Shown here in pieces: positions 1 to 6,811 of a stretch of DNA of 13,307 bases. Below the pieces are notes generated by a model. The model was not told where the DNA came from. It did not search any database and saw only the letters and a list, made by a program, of their open reading frames with translations. Both the position numbers and the translations under genes were made by a program. Source of the stretch: an uncultured bacterium (GTDB taxonomy: Bacteria > Patescibacteriota > Patescibacteriia > UBA1558 > GWA2-36-10); assembly GCA_903876815.1 (NCBI GenBank), contig CAIRBL010000089.1:1-13307 (forward strand), in the 5' to 3' direction. Positions within the stretch are counted from its first letter, which is position 1; the number at the start of each line of letters is the position of its first letter.

Positions 1-1069
1 AGCCCAAGCGATGTTCTTTTGGTTCAATAGAGAGAATTACAAATTCGTAAGTCTCACCAATTTTTACTAAGTCTTCTGGCTTGTGAACTTTTTTATCACT
101 TAATTCAGAAATATGGACTAAACCATGAATGTCTTGATCAAGTTCTACGAAAACACCAAAAGGATTAACCTTCAAAACTTTAGCTTTGACTTTTTGTCCC
201 GCTTTATATTTAGCTGCTACTTCTGCCCATGGGTCTTTTTGTAGTTTTTTGATGGACAAAGAAATTTTGGTGTCATCAATTTCGATAATTTCCGCTTCTA
301 CTACATCACCAACTTTGATAATGTCGCGTGGATCATCAATTCTTTGCCAAGCAAGCTCAGAAATATGGACCAAGCCTTCAATGTTGTCATCAAACTCTAC
401 AAAAGCACCAAAATCCACCACACCAGTAATAGTACCTTTGACTTTGTCACCAACTTGGTATTTAGAAACTCTAGCTCTTTGCTTTTCATCCCAAGCAGAT
501 TTTTCAGACACGATTAATTTTTCTTCTTTTTCGTTTAAGTCAATAATCTTGGTACGCAAGTTTTGATTGACAAAAGATTTTAAGTGACTCAAAATCTTTG
601 ACTTATCTCCACCTTCAATACGAGGGTAGTGTTCAGTGGTTAATTGAGAGACTGGTAAAAATCCCATGACATTACCGATCTTGATCATTAAGCCACCTTT
701 GTTTGCGTCCACGACTTTACTTTCTACCATTTCGCCTTCTTTGTGGAATTTTTCTAAACGGCTCCAAGCTTTTTTATGGCCAGCTTCACGGAATGATAGT
801 TCCATGTAGCCATTTTCATTTTCCAAATCAATAACAGTCGCAGTAGCTATGTCACCAATTTTTAATTTAGTTGAATCATCTGATTCATCATAAATTTCAC
901 GGCCGCGAATTACGCCGGTAGTTAAGCCATCTAAATCTAGGTAGATTTCATTTTTGGAAAGACTGATTACTTTACCTTCTACTAAATCACCTACTTTAGG
1001 GATATTAACAGCACCTTTTTCTTGCAAAAGGGCGGTCATGGCGTGGTTTGGGTTTGTTACTTCGTTCAT
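1..1069 (-). CDS. rpsA: 30S ribosomal protein S1 (partial, 3' end beyond window)
   Basis: S1 binds mRNA on the small ribosomal subunit and helps load messages that have weak or no Shine-Dalgarno sequence. Reading leftward from ATG at 1069-1067, 356 codons are open without a stop. The translation shows four consecutive S1 (OB-fold) repeats at about residues 26-93, 111-189, 206-274 and 291 to the edge. Repeats 3 and 4 are the most typical, with 'GAFVEF...IEGLVHISEL' near 221-239 and 'GVFVEL...IHGLVHISEL' near 305-323. The last visible residues, 'EPKEHRLG', match the normal end of an S1 repeat, so at least some sequence is missing at the C-terminus. The start has no SD; the 15 bases before it are A/T-rich. 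S1 dependence may matter here, because most neighbouring genes also lack an SD. The leader upstream can fold into two hairpins (separate entry). Identity is secure; the total repeat number is unknown. Confidence 0.95.
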   Translation of the reverse strand, partial: MNEVTNPNHAMTALLQEKGAVNIPKVGDLVEGKVISLSKNEIYLDLDGLTTGVIRGREIYDESDDSTKLKIGDIATATVIDLENENGYMELSFREAGHKKAWSRLEKFHKEGEMVESKVVDANKGGLMIKIGNVMGFLPVSQLTTEHYPRIEGGDKSKILSHLKSFVNQNLRTKIIDLNEKEEKLIVSEKSAWDEKQRARVSKYQVGDKVKGTITGVVDFGAFVEFDDNIEGLVHISELAWQRIDDPRDIIKVGDVVEAEIIEIDDTKISLSIKKLQKDPWAEVAAKYKAGQKVKAKVLKVNPFGVFVELDQDIHGLVHISELSDKKVHKPEDLVKIGETYEFVILSIEPKEHRLG

Positions 1070-1084
1070 TTAATTTTTAAATTT

Positions 1085-1140
1085 AGCCTATCTATTAAAG
1101 ATAAGCCCCATTTTTTAGACGATATTTTAGCTAAAAAATG
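1085..1140 (-). promoter_or_regulatory. two tandem hairpins in the predicted rpsA leader
   Basis: Two inverted repeats lie between the candidate promoter and the rpsA start. The outer one has perfect 10-bp arms, CATTTTTTAG at 1109-1118 and CTAAAAAATG at 1131-1140, around a 12-base loop. The inner one, read on the minus strand, pairs GGCTTATC (1107-1100) with GATAGGCT (1092-1085) over a 7-base loop, giving 8 pairs of which two are G-U. The inner stem ends about 15 bases before the ATG. In E. coli the rpsA leader is also a hairpin series without a canonical SD and is the target of S1 autoregulation; a similar role here is an inference. Confidence 0.45.
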
Positions 1141-1166
1141 AGCTTGATTAAAATAATAACCGCTTT

Positions 1167-1195
1167 ACATTAACATAAAATTAAAAATAAATCAA
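1167..1195 (-). promoter_or_regulatory. candidate rpsA promoter
   Basis: On the minus strand there is TTGATT (1195-1190), a 17-base spacer, and TAATGT (1172-1167) preceded by TGT, an extended -10 pattern. This would place transcription start near 1160 and give a leader of about 90 bases before the rpsA ATG at 1069. The -10 hexamer is weak (3 of 6 positions), so the assignment rests on spacing and the TGn element. Confidence 0.35.
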
Positions 1196-1253
1196 GAGCT
1201 TAAACTTAGGGGCATTTTGGCTCTTTTATAGGTATTTTATTGAGCTTTTTGAC

Positions 1254-1282
1254 TTTACGAAGCAAGGTTTTTGTGCTAAAAT
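1254..1282 (+). promoter_or_regulatory. candidate promoter of the 1319-4722 (gyrA) operon
   Basis: TTTACG (1254-1259) and TAAAAT (1277-1282) are separated by 17 bases, and TGC immediately precedes the -10 hexamer (extended -10). A TTGACT at 1249-1254 overlaps the -35 box but would leave a 22-base spacer. Predicted start is near 1289, about 30 bases before the first ATG of the operon. Confidence 0.5.
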
Positions 1283-1318
1283 TAAAGCAAATTAATTAAC
1301 TTATTTTTTGTTAAGATT

Positions 1319-1924
1319 ATGTATATTAGCTGGCAAGGTTTTAATTATTTTCGTTTACAAAATACCCAAACTACCATTTTATTAAACCCTTATGCTTGGG
1401 ATAATGCGACTACTTTTAGTAAGGTAAAGTCTGACTTGGTTTTATTTAGCAATCCGAAATATTTATCCGCCAATAAAGTAAACGAGCAATCATTTGTGAT
1501 TGACTCACCTGGTGAATATGAAGTTAAAGACGTTTTTGTTTACGGTAAACAACTCGATGGCTCTAATATTTATTTGATTTCTTTTGAAGATGTGAAAATT
1601 GCCTTTTTGGGAGAGTTCGGTCACCAATCTTTGAGTACCAAAGATTTGGAGTTGATAGAAGGAGCTGATGTTTTGATTTTGCCAGTTGGCGGAGGGGACC
1701 TTACTACTTCCAAAGAAGCTGTAAAGATTATTAATCAAGTAGAGCCACGGATAGTTATTCCTAGTGCCTTTGCTGGATCAGTAGGAAAAGCTAAAGCTGA
1801 CACTGTGGATTTATTTGTCAAAGAATTTGGCGTCAAGGTTCAAGAAGAAGAGAAACTCAAAATTACCAAAAAAGATTTACCCCAAGAAGATATTAAATTA
1901 GTTATTTTAAAAGCACAAAAATGA
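1319..1924 (+). CDS. degenerate metallo-beta-lactamase-fold protein (UlaG/COG2220-like)
   Basis: This 201-residue protein resembles the short Zn-dependent hydrolases of the beta-lactamase fold (COG2220 type). Family landmarks are recognisable: 'ILLNPYAW' (20-27) where 'ILIDP' is usual, 'SPGEYEVKDVFVYG' (63-76), 'LGEFGHQSL' (97-105) where 'LGDLGH' is usual, and 'DVLILPVGGG' (117-126) followed by 'RIVIPSAF' (144-151). The metal ligands are gone: the HxHxDH motif after 'SDLVLFS' is replaced by 'NPKYLSAN' (45-52), the bridging Asp of GD is Glu, and the late His of 'IPxHY' is missing. It probably keeps the fold but is not a zinc hydrolase; a binding or structural role is inferred. It is first in the operon, overlaps the next gene by 4 bases (ATGA), and has no SD. 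The family call is good; function is unknown. Confidence 0.75.
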   Translation: MYISWQGFNYFRLQNTQTTILLNPYAWDNATTFSKVKSDLVLFSNPKYLSANKVNEQSFVIDSPGEYEVKDVFVYGKQLDGSNIYLISFEDVKIAFLGEFGHQSLSTKDLELIEGADVLILPVGGGDLTTSKEAVKIINQVEPRIVIPSAFAGSVGKAKADTVDLFVKEFGVKVQEEEKLKITKKDLPQEDIKLVILKAQK

Positions 1925-2220
1925 TTTTGCACACCACCAACAAAAATAAAATTACCCTCTTAATTATTTTCACCTTTGTTTTTACAGCTCTTATTTTTTG
2001 GTCTTGGCTAAAATTTAAACCCAGTGTCAAAATAGAGGCGCTACCTAATGATGCTTTGCAAGAAATAGTCGAAGAACCTAAAGAATATATCGATCAAGCT
2101 AAAGATTCTTTAGAACAAGGCGCGGCTGAGATGAAGCTATTGCAAGACGAAATACAAAAACAAGAAAAACAAACAGAATTATTAGATAAAACTCGAGAAT
2201 ATTTAGACACTAAAGAATAA
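1921..2220 (+). CDS. small membrane-anchored coiled-coil protein, function unknown
   Basis: The 99-residue product is not recognised. Residues 1-10 are polar with Lys8 and Lys10, residues 11-30 ('ITLLIIFTFVFTALIFWSWL') form one clear membrane segment, and residues 55-97 are strongly charged and heptad-like, rich in Glu, Lys and Gln, suggesting a coiled coil. This layout resembles small single-pass anchor or assembly proteins, but no motif allows a family call. Its ATG overlaps the TGA of the preceding gene (ATGA at 1921-1924), indicating translational coupling, and it ends 6 bases before gyrA. It is therefore a real gene despite its size. There is no SD. The membrane anchor is unlikely to be a gyrase partner; operon membership may reflect shared expression only. 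Confidence 0.75.
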   Translation: MILHTTNKNKITLLIIFTFVFTALIFWSWLKFKPSVKIEALPNDALQEIVEEPKEYIDQAKDSLEQGAAEMKLLQDEIQKQEKQTELLDKTREYLDTKE

Positions 2221-2226
2221 TAGTTT

Positions 2227-4722
2227 ATGGCAAAAAAGATTAAAAACAATACACACGAACAACCATTGATGGAATTTGATAATAATCGTGGCAAAGTTGA
2301 AGAGCTGTCCATTGTGCAAGAAATGGAAACTTCTTATTTGGATTATGCGATGTCTGTTATCGTAGCTCGCGCTTTGCCAGATGTCAGAGATGGCTTGAAG
2401 CCGGTGCATCGTCGTATTTTGTACGCGATGTGGACTATTGGTTTGCGACACAATGCTAAGTTTAGAAAATCAGCTACCGTAGTCGGTGAGGTTTTGGGTA
2501 AATATCATCCACATGGCGACGCGGCTGTTTATGATTCTATGGTGCGTATGGCGCAAGACTTTGCTATGCGTTATCCATTGGTGAACGGCCAAGGTAACTT
2601 TGGCTCCATGGACGGTGATAATGCAGCTGCTATGCGTTATACAGAAGCTAAATTGCAAGCCGTAGCAGAAGAAATGATGCTGGAGATTGATAAAAATACA
2701 GTAGACTTTGTACCTAACTATGATGGCTCACACCAAGAGCCAAAAGTGTTGCCAGCCAAACTGCCAAATTTGTTATTAAATGGTACTACCGGTATTGCGG
2801 TTGGTATGGCTACTAATATTCCGCCACATAATTTAGGTGAATTAATTGACGCCATTAATTTATTAATTGAAGATCCAGAAATTTCTATTGACGATTTATT
2901 AGACTGCGTCAAAGGTCCAGATTTTCCCACTGGTGGTGTAATTTATAATCAAGAAGATATCAAAACAGCTTACGCGACTGGTAGAGGCGGTATTGTCACT
3001 CGTGGTGAGGCAGAAATTTTGGAAAACAAAGCTGATCAGTATCAGATTATTATCAACTCTATTCCTTATCAGGTCAACAAAGCAACTTTGTTAGAAAAAA
3101 TTGCGCAGTTAGTGAAGGATAAAAAGATAGAAGGCATCAAAGATTTGCGTGATGAATCTGATAAAGATGGTGTGAGAATTGTGATTGATCTAAAAAAAGA
3201 CGCCTTTCCTAAAAAGATTTTGAATAATCTTTATAAGCACACTCAATTGCAAGAAACTTTTCACGTTAATATGTTGGCCTTGGTTGATGGCTTACAACCA
3301 CGTGTTTTGACTTTGAAAGATATCTTGGAAGAATATTTAAAACACCGTCAAGAGGTCATCGTCCGTCGTACACAATTTGATTTAGACAAAGCTAAAGATA
3401 GGGCACATATTTTGGAAGGTTTAAAGATAGCTTTGGATAAAATTGACGCAGTCATCAAAACTATTCGTGCTTCTAAAGATAAAGAAGTAGCTAAGGCTAA
3501 TTTGATTAAACAATTTAAATTATCCGAACGTCAAGCAACGGCTATTTTGGAAATGCGTTTGCAAAATTTAGCTAACTTAGAAAGATTAAAAATCGAAGAT
3601 GAGCTAAAAGAAAAATTAAAATTAATAAAAGAATTAGAAGCTATTTTGAAGAGCAAACAAAAAGTCTTGAACATCATCAAAGAAGAGTTGGACGAAATAA
3701 AGAAAAAATTTGCTGATCCACGCCGTACTAAGGTTGTAAAATCTGCAATTGATAAAATGACTACTGAGGATTTGATTCCAAATGAAACGGTGATCGTGAC
3801 CATGACTCATGATGGCTATATCAAACGTACTGATCCAGAAAATTTTAAACAACAAAGTCGTGGTGGCAAAGGTGTGATGGGTCTGACTACCAAAGAGCAA
3901 GATGAAGTGAAATTTTTCTTTGGTACCAACACTCATGCAGACTTGATGTTTTTCACTACTCGTGGTCGGGTATTTCAGCTCAAGGCTTATGAAGTACCAG
4001 CGCAAAGTAGAACTTCTAAAGGACAAAATATTGTAAACTTTTTACAGCTGTCACCAGAAGAAAAAATATCTTCTATTTTGCAAAGTGATGATTTTGCTGC
4101 TTTCAAGTTTTTTGTCATGGCCACCAGTAGCGGCTTGATCAAGAGAGTGGATGTATCTCAATTTGCTAATGTTCGTCGTTCTGGTTTAATAGCCATTACC
4201 CTAAAGGGTGACGATGAATTACGTTGGGTTAGACCATCTAGTGGCAAAGATGATGTGATGTTGGTTAGTAAACTTGGTCAGTCAATTCGTTTTAAAGAAG
4301 CTTCAGTCAGAGCTATGGGAAGATCAGCTTCCGGTGTGCATGGCATTAGACTCAAGAAAAATGATGAAGTGGTAGGCGTAGATTTAATCGCTGACGGTAA
4401 AATTAATCAAGGTGAGCAACTACTAGTTGTTATGGCTAATGGTTTTGGTAAGCGCACGGAATTAAAAGAATACAAGGTACAAGGCCGTGGAGGATCAGGT
4501 ATCAAAACTGCCCAAGTAACCACTAAGACTGGTGAAATTGCTTCAGCGGGTATTGTCAGTAGTCATACTGAAGATGAAGATATGATTATTATTTCTAAAA
4601 AAGGTCAAGTGATTCGTTTACCTTTAAAAACTGTGAGTGTTTTAGGTCGCGCTACACAAGGTGTTCGCTTGATGCGTTTTAAAGACGCGTCAGATAAAGT
4701 ATCTTCTGTAACTTTTATTTAA
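2227..4722 (+). CDS. gyrA: DNA gyrase subunit A
   Basis: GyrA is the DNA-cutting and wrapping subunit of gyrase, which works as A2B2 with GyrB to introduce negative supercoils. The 831-residue protein is full length. The N-terminal breakage-reunion domain has 'YAMSVIVARALPDVRDGLKP' (40-59), 'GKYHPHGDAAVYDS' (91-104) and 'AAMRYTE' (134-140), with catalytic Tyr138 matching E. coli Tyr122. A long helical region follows at about 380-500. The C-terminal pinwheel begins near 515 and carries the GyrA box 'QSRGGKG' (543-549), which separates GyrA from ParC. The residue equivalent to E. coli Ser83, a quinolone contact, is Ala99; the Asp87 equivalent is kept (Asp103). No acidic C-terminal tail is present. 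It is the third gene of its operon, has no SD, and is followed directly by a strong terminator. gyrB is not in the window. Confidence 0.97.
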   Translation: MAKKIKNNTHEQPLMEFDNNRGKVEELSIVQEMETSYLDYAMSVIVARALPDVRDGLKPVHRRILYAMWTIGLRHNAKFRKSATVVGEVLGKYHPHGDAAVYDSMVRMAQDFAMRYPLVNGQGNFGSMDGDNAAAMRYTEAKLQAVAEEMMLEIDKNTVDFVPNYDGSHQEPKVLPAKLPNLLLNGTTGIAVGMATNIPPHNLGELIDAINLLIEDPEISIDDLLDCVKGPDFPTGGVIYNQEDIKTAYATGRGGIVTRGEAEILENKADQYQIIINSIPYQVNKATLLEKIAQLVKDKKIEGIKDLRDESDKDGVRIVIDLKKDAFPKKILNNLYKHTQLQETFHVNMLALVDGLQPRVLTLKDILEEYLKHRQEVIVRRTQFDLDKAKDRAHILEGLKIALDKIDAVIKTIRASKDKEVAKANLIKQFKLSERQATAILEMRLQNLANLERLKIEDELKEKLKLIKELEAILKSKQKVLNIIKEELDEIKKKFADPRRTKVVKSAIDKMTTEDLIPNETVIVTMTHDGYIKRTDPENFKQQSRGGKGVMGLTTKEQDEVKFFFGTNTHADLMFFTTRGRVFQLKAYEVPAQSRTSKGQNIVNFLQLSPEEKISSILQSDDFAAFKFFVMATSSGLIKRVDVSQFANVRRSGLIAITLKGDDELRWVRPSSGKDDVMLVSKLGQSIRFKEASVRAMGRSASGVHGIRLKKNDEVVGVDLIADGKINQGEQLLVVMANGFGKRTELKEYKVQGRGGSGIKTAQVTTKTGEIASAGIVSSHTEDEDMIIISKKGQVIRLPLKTVSVLGRATQGVRLMRFKDASDKVSSVTFI

Positions 4723-4737
4723 ATTTTTTATTATCAC

Positions 4738-4795
4738 AAGACCCTGCCTCATTGACCAACATTGTTTGTTGTCTTTAAGGCAGGGTCTTTGTTTT
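4738..4795 (+). terminator. intrinsic terminator of the gyrA operon
   Basis: A perfect 12-bp stem, AAGACCCTGCCT (4738-4749) with AGGCAGGGTCTT (4778-4789), is followed by the T-rich run TGTTTT. The 28-base loop contains a small internal hairpin (CAAC 4757-4760 with GTTG 4768-4771). It also lies just past the stop of the convergent 93-codon gene, but the minus-strand side lacks a good T-run, so it is mainly a gyrA terminator. Confidence 0.85.
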
Positions 4796-5075
4796 AGAGC
4801 CACCAGAAAATAAAAGCGCATCTGATTTTCCTAATTTTTTTCCACGGTATTTCCAGAATGGCCTGCTGAGCTGGCTTGCCGGCAAGTGAAAACAGACTAA
4901 GGCTCAGGCTGTGTCCAGGTTGACACTCAACTATTATGCCACAAACTTGGTCAAAGACATCGAGCATGGAGTGACAACCGCGTGGTTTGAACCAGAGCCT
5001 CCAATTTTCATCTAGTCCAGCTTCCTCCAAGTAGACCTTGACCAGCTGACCTTTGGTGAGAAGCGACTTCTTCAT
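4794..5075 (-). CDS. unrecognised 93-residue protein with strong Shine-Dalgarno
   Basis: I do not recognise a family. The predicted product starts 'MKKSLLTKGQLVKVYLEEAG', is rich in Lys and Leu at the N-terminus, has Cys at about 34, 45 and 51, and ends in a basic then aromatic tail 'KKIRKIRCAFIFWWL'. There is no clear signal peptide; the final residues are hydrophobic but too short for a confident membrane segment. Support for it being real comes from a perfect SD (AAGGAGG) 7 bases before the ATG and a promoter-like sequence about 60 bases further upstream. Hand-counted GC is about 47%, clearly higher than the flanking genes. It converges on gyrA, its stop lying 5 bases past the terminator stem, and diverges from ruvB. 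The composition and SD use suggest a different origin or a different expression mode from the core genes. Confidence 0.65.
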   Translation of the reverse strand: MKKSLLTKGQLVKVYLEEAGLDENWRLWFKPRGCHSMLDVFDQVCGIIVECQPGHSLSLSLFSLAGKPAQQAILEIPWKKIRKIRCAFIFWWL

Positions 5076-5082
5076 TTTTTAG

Positions 5083-5089
5083 CCTCCTT
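5083..5089 (-). promoter_or_regulatory. perfect Shine-Dalgarno of the 93-codon gene
   Basis: On the minus strand AAGGAGG is followed by CTAAAAA and then ATG at 5075, giving a 7-base spacer. It fixes the start codon and is notable because no recognised gene in this window has a comparable SD. Confidence 0.8.
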
Positions 5090-5145
5090 TCTCAGGCTTT
5101 TTGATTTTTAGGTGCTTACTATGTAGAGAGCATGAATTAGCCTGA

Positions 5146-5174
5146 ATATTAGTATATTTAGTATTTTTGGTCAA
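5146..5174 (-). promoter_or_regulatory. candidate promoter of the 93-codon gene
   Basis: Minus strand TTGACC (5174-5169), 17-base spacer, TAATAT (5151-5146). Predicted start is near 5139, leaving a leader of about 64 bases. A second TTGACA lies about 15 bases further upstream (5189-5184), on the opposite strand of the ruvB -35 box, so the two divergent promoters overlap closely. Confidence 0.5.
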
Positions 5175-5183
5175 TATTTTTCC

Positions 5184-5212
5184 TTGTCAATAATTTTTAA
5201 GCGTGCTAATCT
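5184..5212 (+). promoter_or_regulatory. candidate promoter of the ruvB-queH-queA operon
   Basis: TTGTCA (5184-5189), 17-base spacer, TAATCT (5207-5212), with TGC directly before the -10 hexamer. Predicted transcription start is near 5219, about 23 bases before the ruvB ATG. Confidence 0.55.
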
Positions 5213-5227
5213 TTCTTTAAAGAAAGA
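5210..5227. repeat. perfect 18-bp palindrome over the ruvB transcription start
   Basis: TCTTTCTTTAAAGAAAGA reads the same on both strands, centred at 5218.5, exactly where the ruvB transcript is predicted to begin and overlapping the end of its -10 box. The position suits an operator for a dimeric repressor. It does not resemble the known E. coli or Bacillus LexA boxes. Its A/T-rich make-up means chance cannot be fully excluded. Confidence 0.5.
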
Positions 5228-5241
5228 CAATATTTAAAGTT

Positions 5242-6258
5242 ATGTCTGAGGATAGAATTATTTCTTCAACTGAACAAAAACAAGATAAAACTTGGGATCT
5301 CACCTTAAGGCCTCAAAGCCTGTCTGACTATATTGGGCAAGAGCAGATCAAGGCTAATTTGGACATTGTTTTGGCAGCTGCTAAAAATAGAAAAGAACCA
5401 CTTGATCACGTTTTATTGTTTGGCCCTCCGGGCTTGGGCAAAACAACTTTGGCGCACATCATCGCCAAAGAGATGAATGCTGGTATCAAAGTTACTACTG
5501 GGCCAGCTATTACTAAGGCTGGTGATTTAGCAGCTTTGATTACTAATTTGCAAGAGGGCGATGTTTTGTTTATTGATGAAATTCATCGCTTGCCCAAAGT
5601 TATTGAAGAAATTTTATATCCAGCCATGGAAGATTTTGCGTTGGACATTATTTTAGGTAAGGGTCCATCGGCTCAAGTTTTAAGGCTGGATTTACCAAAG
5701 TTTACTATCATTGGTGCCACTACTCGTTATAATTTATTATCTTCTCCTTTGCGTGATCGTTTTGGTGTAACTTTTAGGTTAGATTTTTATAATCCAGAAG
5801 AGTTACATTCTATTATTAAAAGATCGTCAGATATTTTGACTACACAAATAAGAGAAGAAGCAATTGTAGAAATTGCGGGCCGTAGTCGTGGTACACCAAG
5901 AATTGCTAATCGTATTTTGAAAAGAGTGCGTGATTATGCGCAAGTCAAGGGTGATGGCCATGTATCTTTGGATATTGCTCAAAGTGCTTTAGAGTTACTA
6001 GATATTGATAAATATGGTTTAGATAAACTAGATCGTAGATTGTTGGAAGTTTTAATCAAAAATTTTTCTGGTGGACCAGTGGGTTTAAACACTTTAGCCG
6101 CAGCACTTCAAGAAGAAGCTGGCACAATAGAGGAAATTGTAGAACCATATTTAATGCAGCTGGGCTTATTGGCTCGTACCACTAAAGGCAGAATAGCAAC
6201 CGATAGAGCCTATCAATATTTAGGTCTAGAGTTGCCAACTGACAGTAAATTATTTTAG
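5242..6258 (+). CDS. ruvB: Holliday junction branch-migration ATPase RuvB
   Basis: RuvB is the hexameric AAA+ motor that, with RuvA, drives branch migration of Holliday junctions. The 338-residue length is normal for the family. Visible motifs are the N-terminal 'LRPQSLSDYIGQEQ' (22-35), Walker A 'GPPGLGKTT' (61-69), Walker B 'LFIDE' (109-113), sensor 1 'GATTR' (158-162) and the Arg-finger stretch 'SSPLRDRFG' (167-175). The C-terminal winged-helix region follows, with 'GTPRIANRILKRVRDYA' and 'GGPVGLNTLAAAL'. The start at 5242 fits the predicted promoter and gives the usual short N-terminal extension. There is no SD. It leads an operon; queH begins one base after its stop. ruvA and ruvC are not in the window. 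Confidence 0.97.
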   Translation: MSEDRIISSTEQKQDKTWDLTLRPQSLSDYIGQEQIKANLDIVLAAAKNRKEPLDHVLLFGPPGLGKTTLAHIIAKEMNAGIKVTTGPAITKAGDLAALITNLQEGDVLFIDEIHRLPKVIEEILYPAMEDFALDIILGKGPSAQVLRLDLPKFTIIGATTRYNLLSSPLRDRFGVTFRLDFYNPEELHSIIKRSSDILTTQIREEAIVEIAGRSRGTPRIANRILKRVRDYAQVKGDGHVSLDIAQSALELLDIDKYGLDKLDRRLLEVLIKNFSGGPVGLNTLAAALQEEAGTIEEIVEPYLMQLGLLARTTKGRIATDRAYQYLGLELPTDSKLF

Positions 6259-6259
6259 C

Positions 6260-6811
6260 ATGAAACCAAGGCTATTATTGCACTCTTGTTGTGCGCCATG
6301 TTCAATTTTTATTTTGCAACAGTTAATATCCTCTTGGGACTTGACTGTTTATTTTTATGATCCAAATATTCATCCGCGCAAAGAGTATAATCAGCGTCGT
6401 GATGAAATGAAGGCTTATTGTGACAAATTAAACATAGATTTTATCGAAGGTCCATATGACAGCGTTGTTTGGCTAGACAAAACTAAAGGTTTAGAGCACG
6501 AGCCAGAAAAAGGCAAACGGTGTGATGTGTGTTTTGATTTGCGTTTGGGAGAAACAGCGAAGTTTGCAAAACAAAATAATTACCAAGCTTTTGCTACAGT
6601 CTTGACCATTAGCCCACATAAGGATGCTAAAAAAATTAGCTTAATTGGTAAAAAGTTAAGTCAGATTTTTGAGATAGATTTTTTAGATCGTGATTGGAAA
6701 AAAAATGACGGCTTCAAAATTTCTTGTGTTTTAAGTAAACAAGAAAATTTTTATCGCCAAAACTATTGTGGTTGTATTTATTCAAAAAGAGATGGTATTT
6801 TAAAAGTATGA
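6260..6811 (+). CDS. queH: epoxyqueuosine reductase QueH
   Basis: QueH (formerly DUF208) reduces epoxyqueuosine to queuosine in the tRNA anticodon wobble position; it is the non-orthologous replacement for the cobalamin enzyme QueG. The 183-residue protein shows the family cysteine pattern: 'HSCCAPCS' (8-15; Cys10, Cys11, Cys14), 'CDVCFDLRL' (88-96), and 'QNYCGCIYS' (167-175; Cys170, Cys172), with 'FATVLTISPHKD' (111-122) between. These cysteines bind an iron-sulfur cluster and a further metal in characterised members. Its ATG is one base after the ruvB stop, and its TGA overlaps the queA ATG (ATGA at 6808-6811), so it is translationally coupled to the gene for the previous step of the pathway. 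There is no SD. Confidence 0.93.
   Translation: MKPRLLLHSCCAPCSIFILQQLISSWDLTVYFYDPNIHPRKEYNQRRDEMKAYCDKLNIDFIEGPYDSVVWLDKTKGLEHEPEKGKRCDVCFDLRLGETAKFAKQNNYQAFATVLTISPHKDAKKISLIGKKLSQIFEIDFLDRDWKKNDGFKISCVLSKQENFYRQNYCGCIYSKRDGILKV

Noticed and set aside
186..566. 126-codon plus-strand ORF
   Set aside because: It lies entirely antisense within rpsA, whose translation is unmistakable S1 repeats; it has no SD and no recognisable protein character.
1194..1225. Weak hairpin AAGAGC/GCTCTT between rpsA and the gyrA operon
   Set aside because: Only 6 bp with a 20-base loop; too weak to call a terminator or operator.
6766..6807. Upstream in-frame ATG giving queA a 14-residue extension
   Set aside because: The extension lies inside queH, is not family-like, and the 6808 ATG matches the conserved QueA N-terminus and forms an ATGA overlap.
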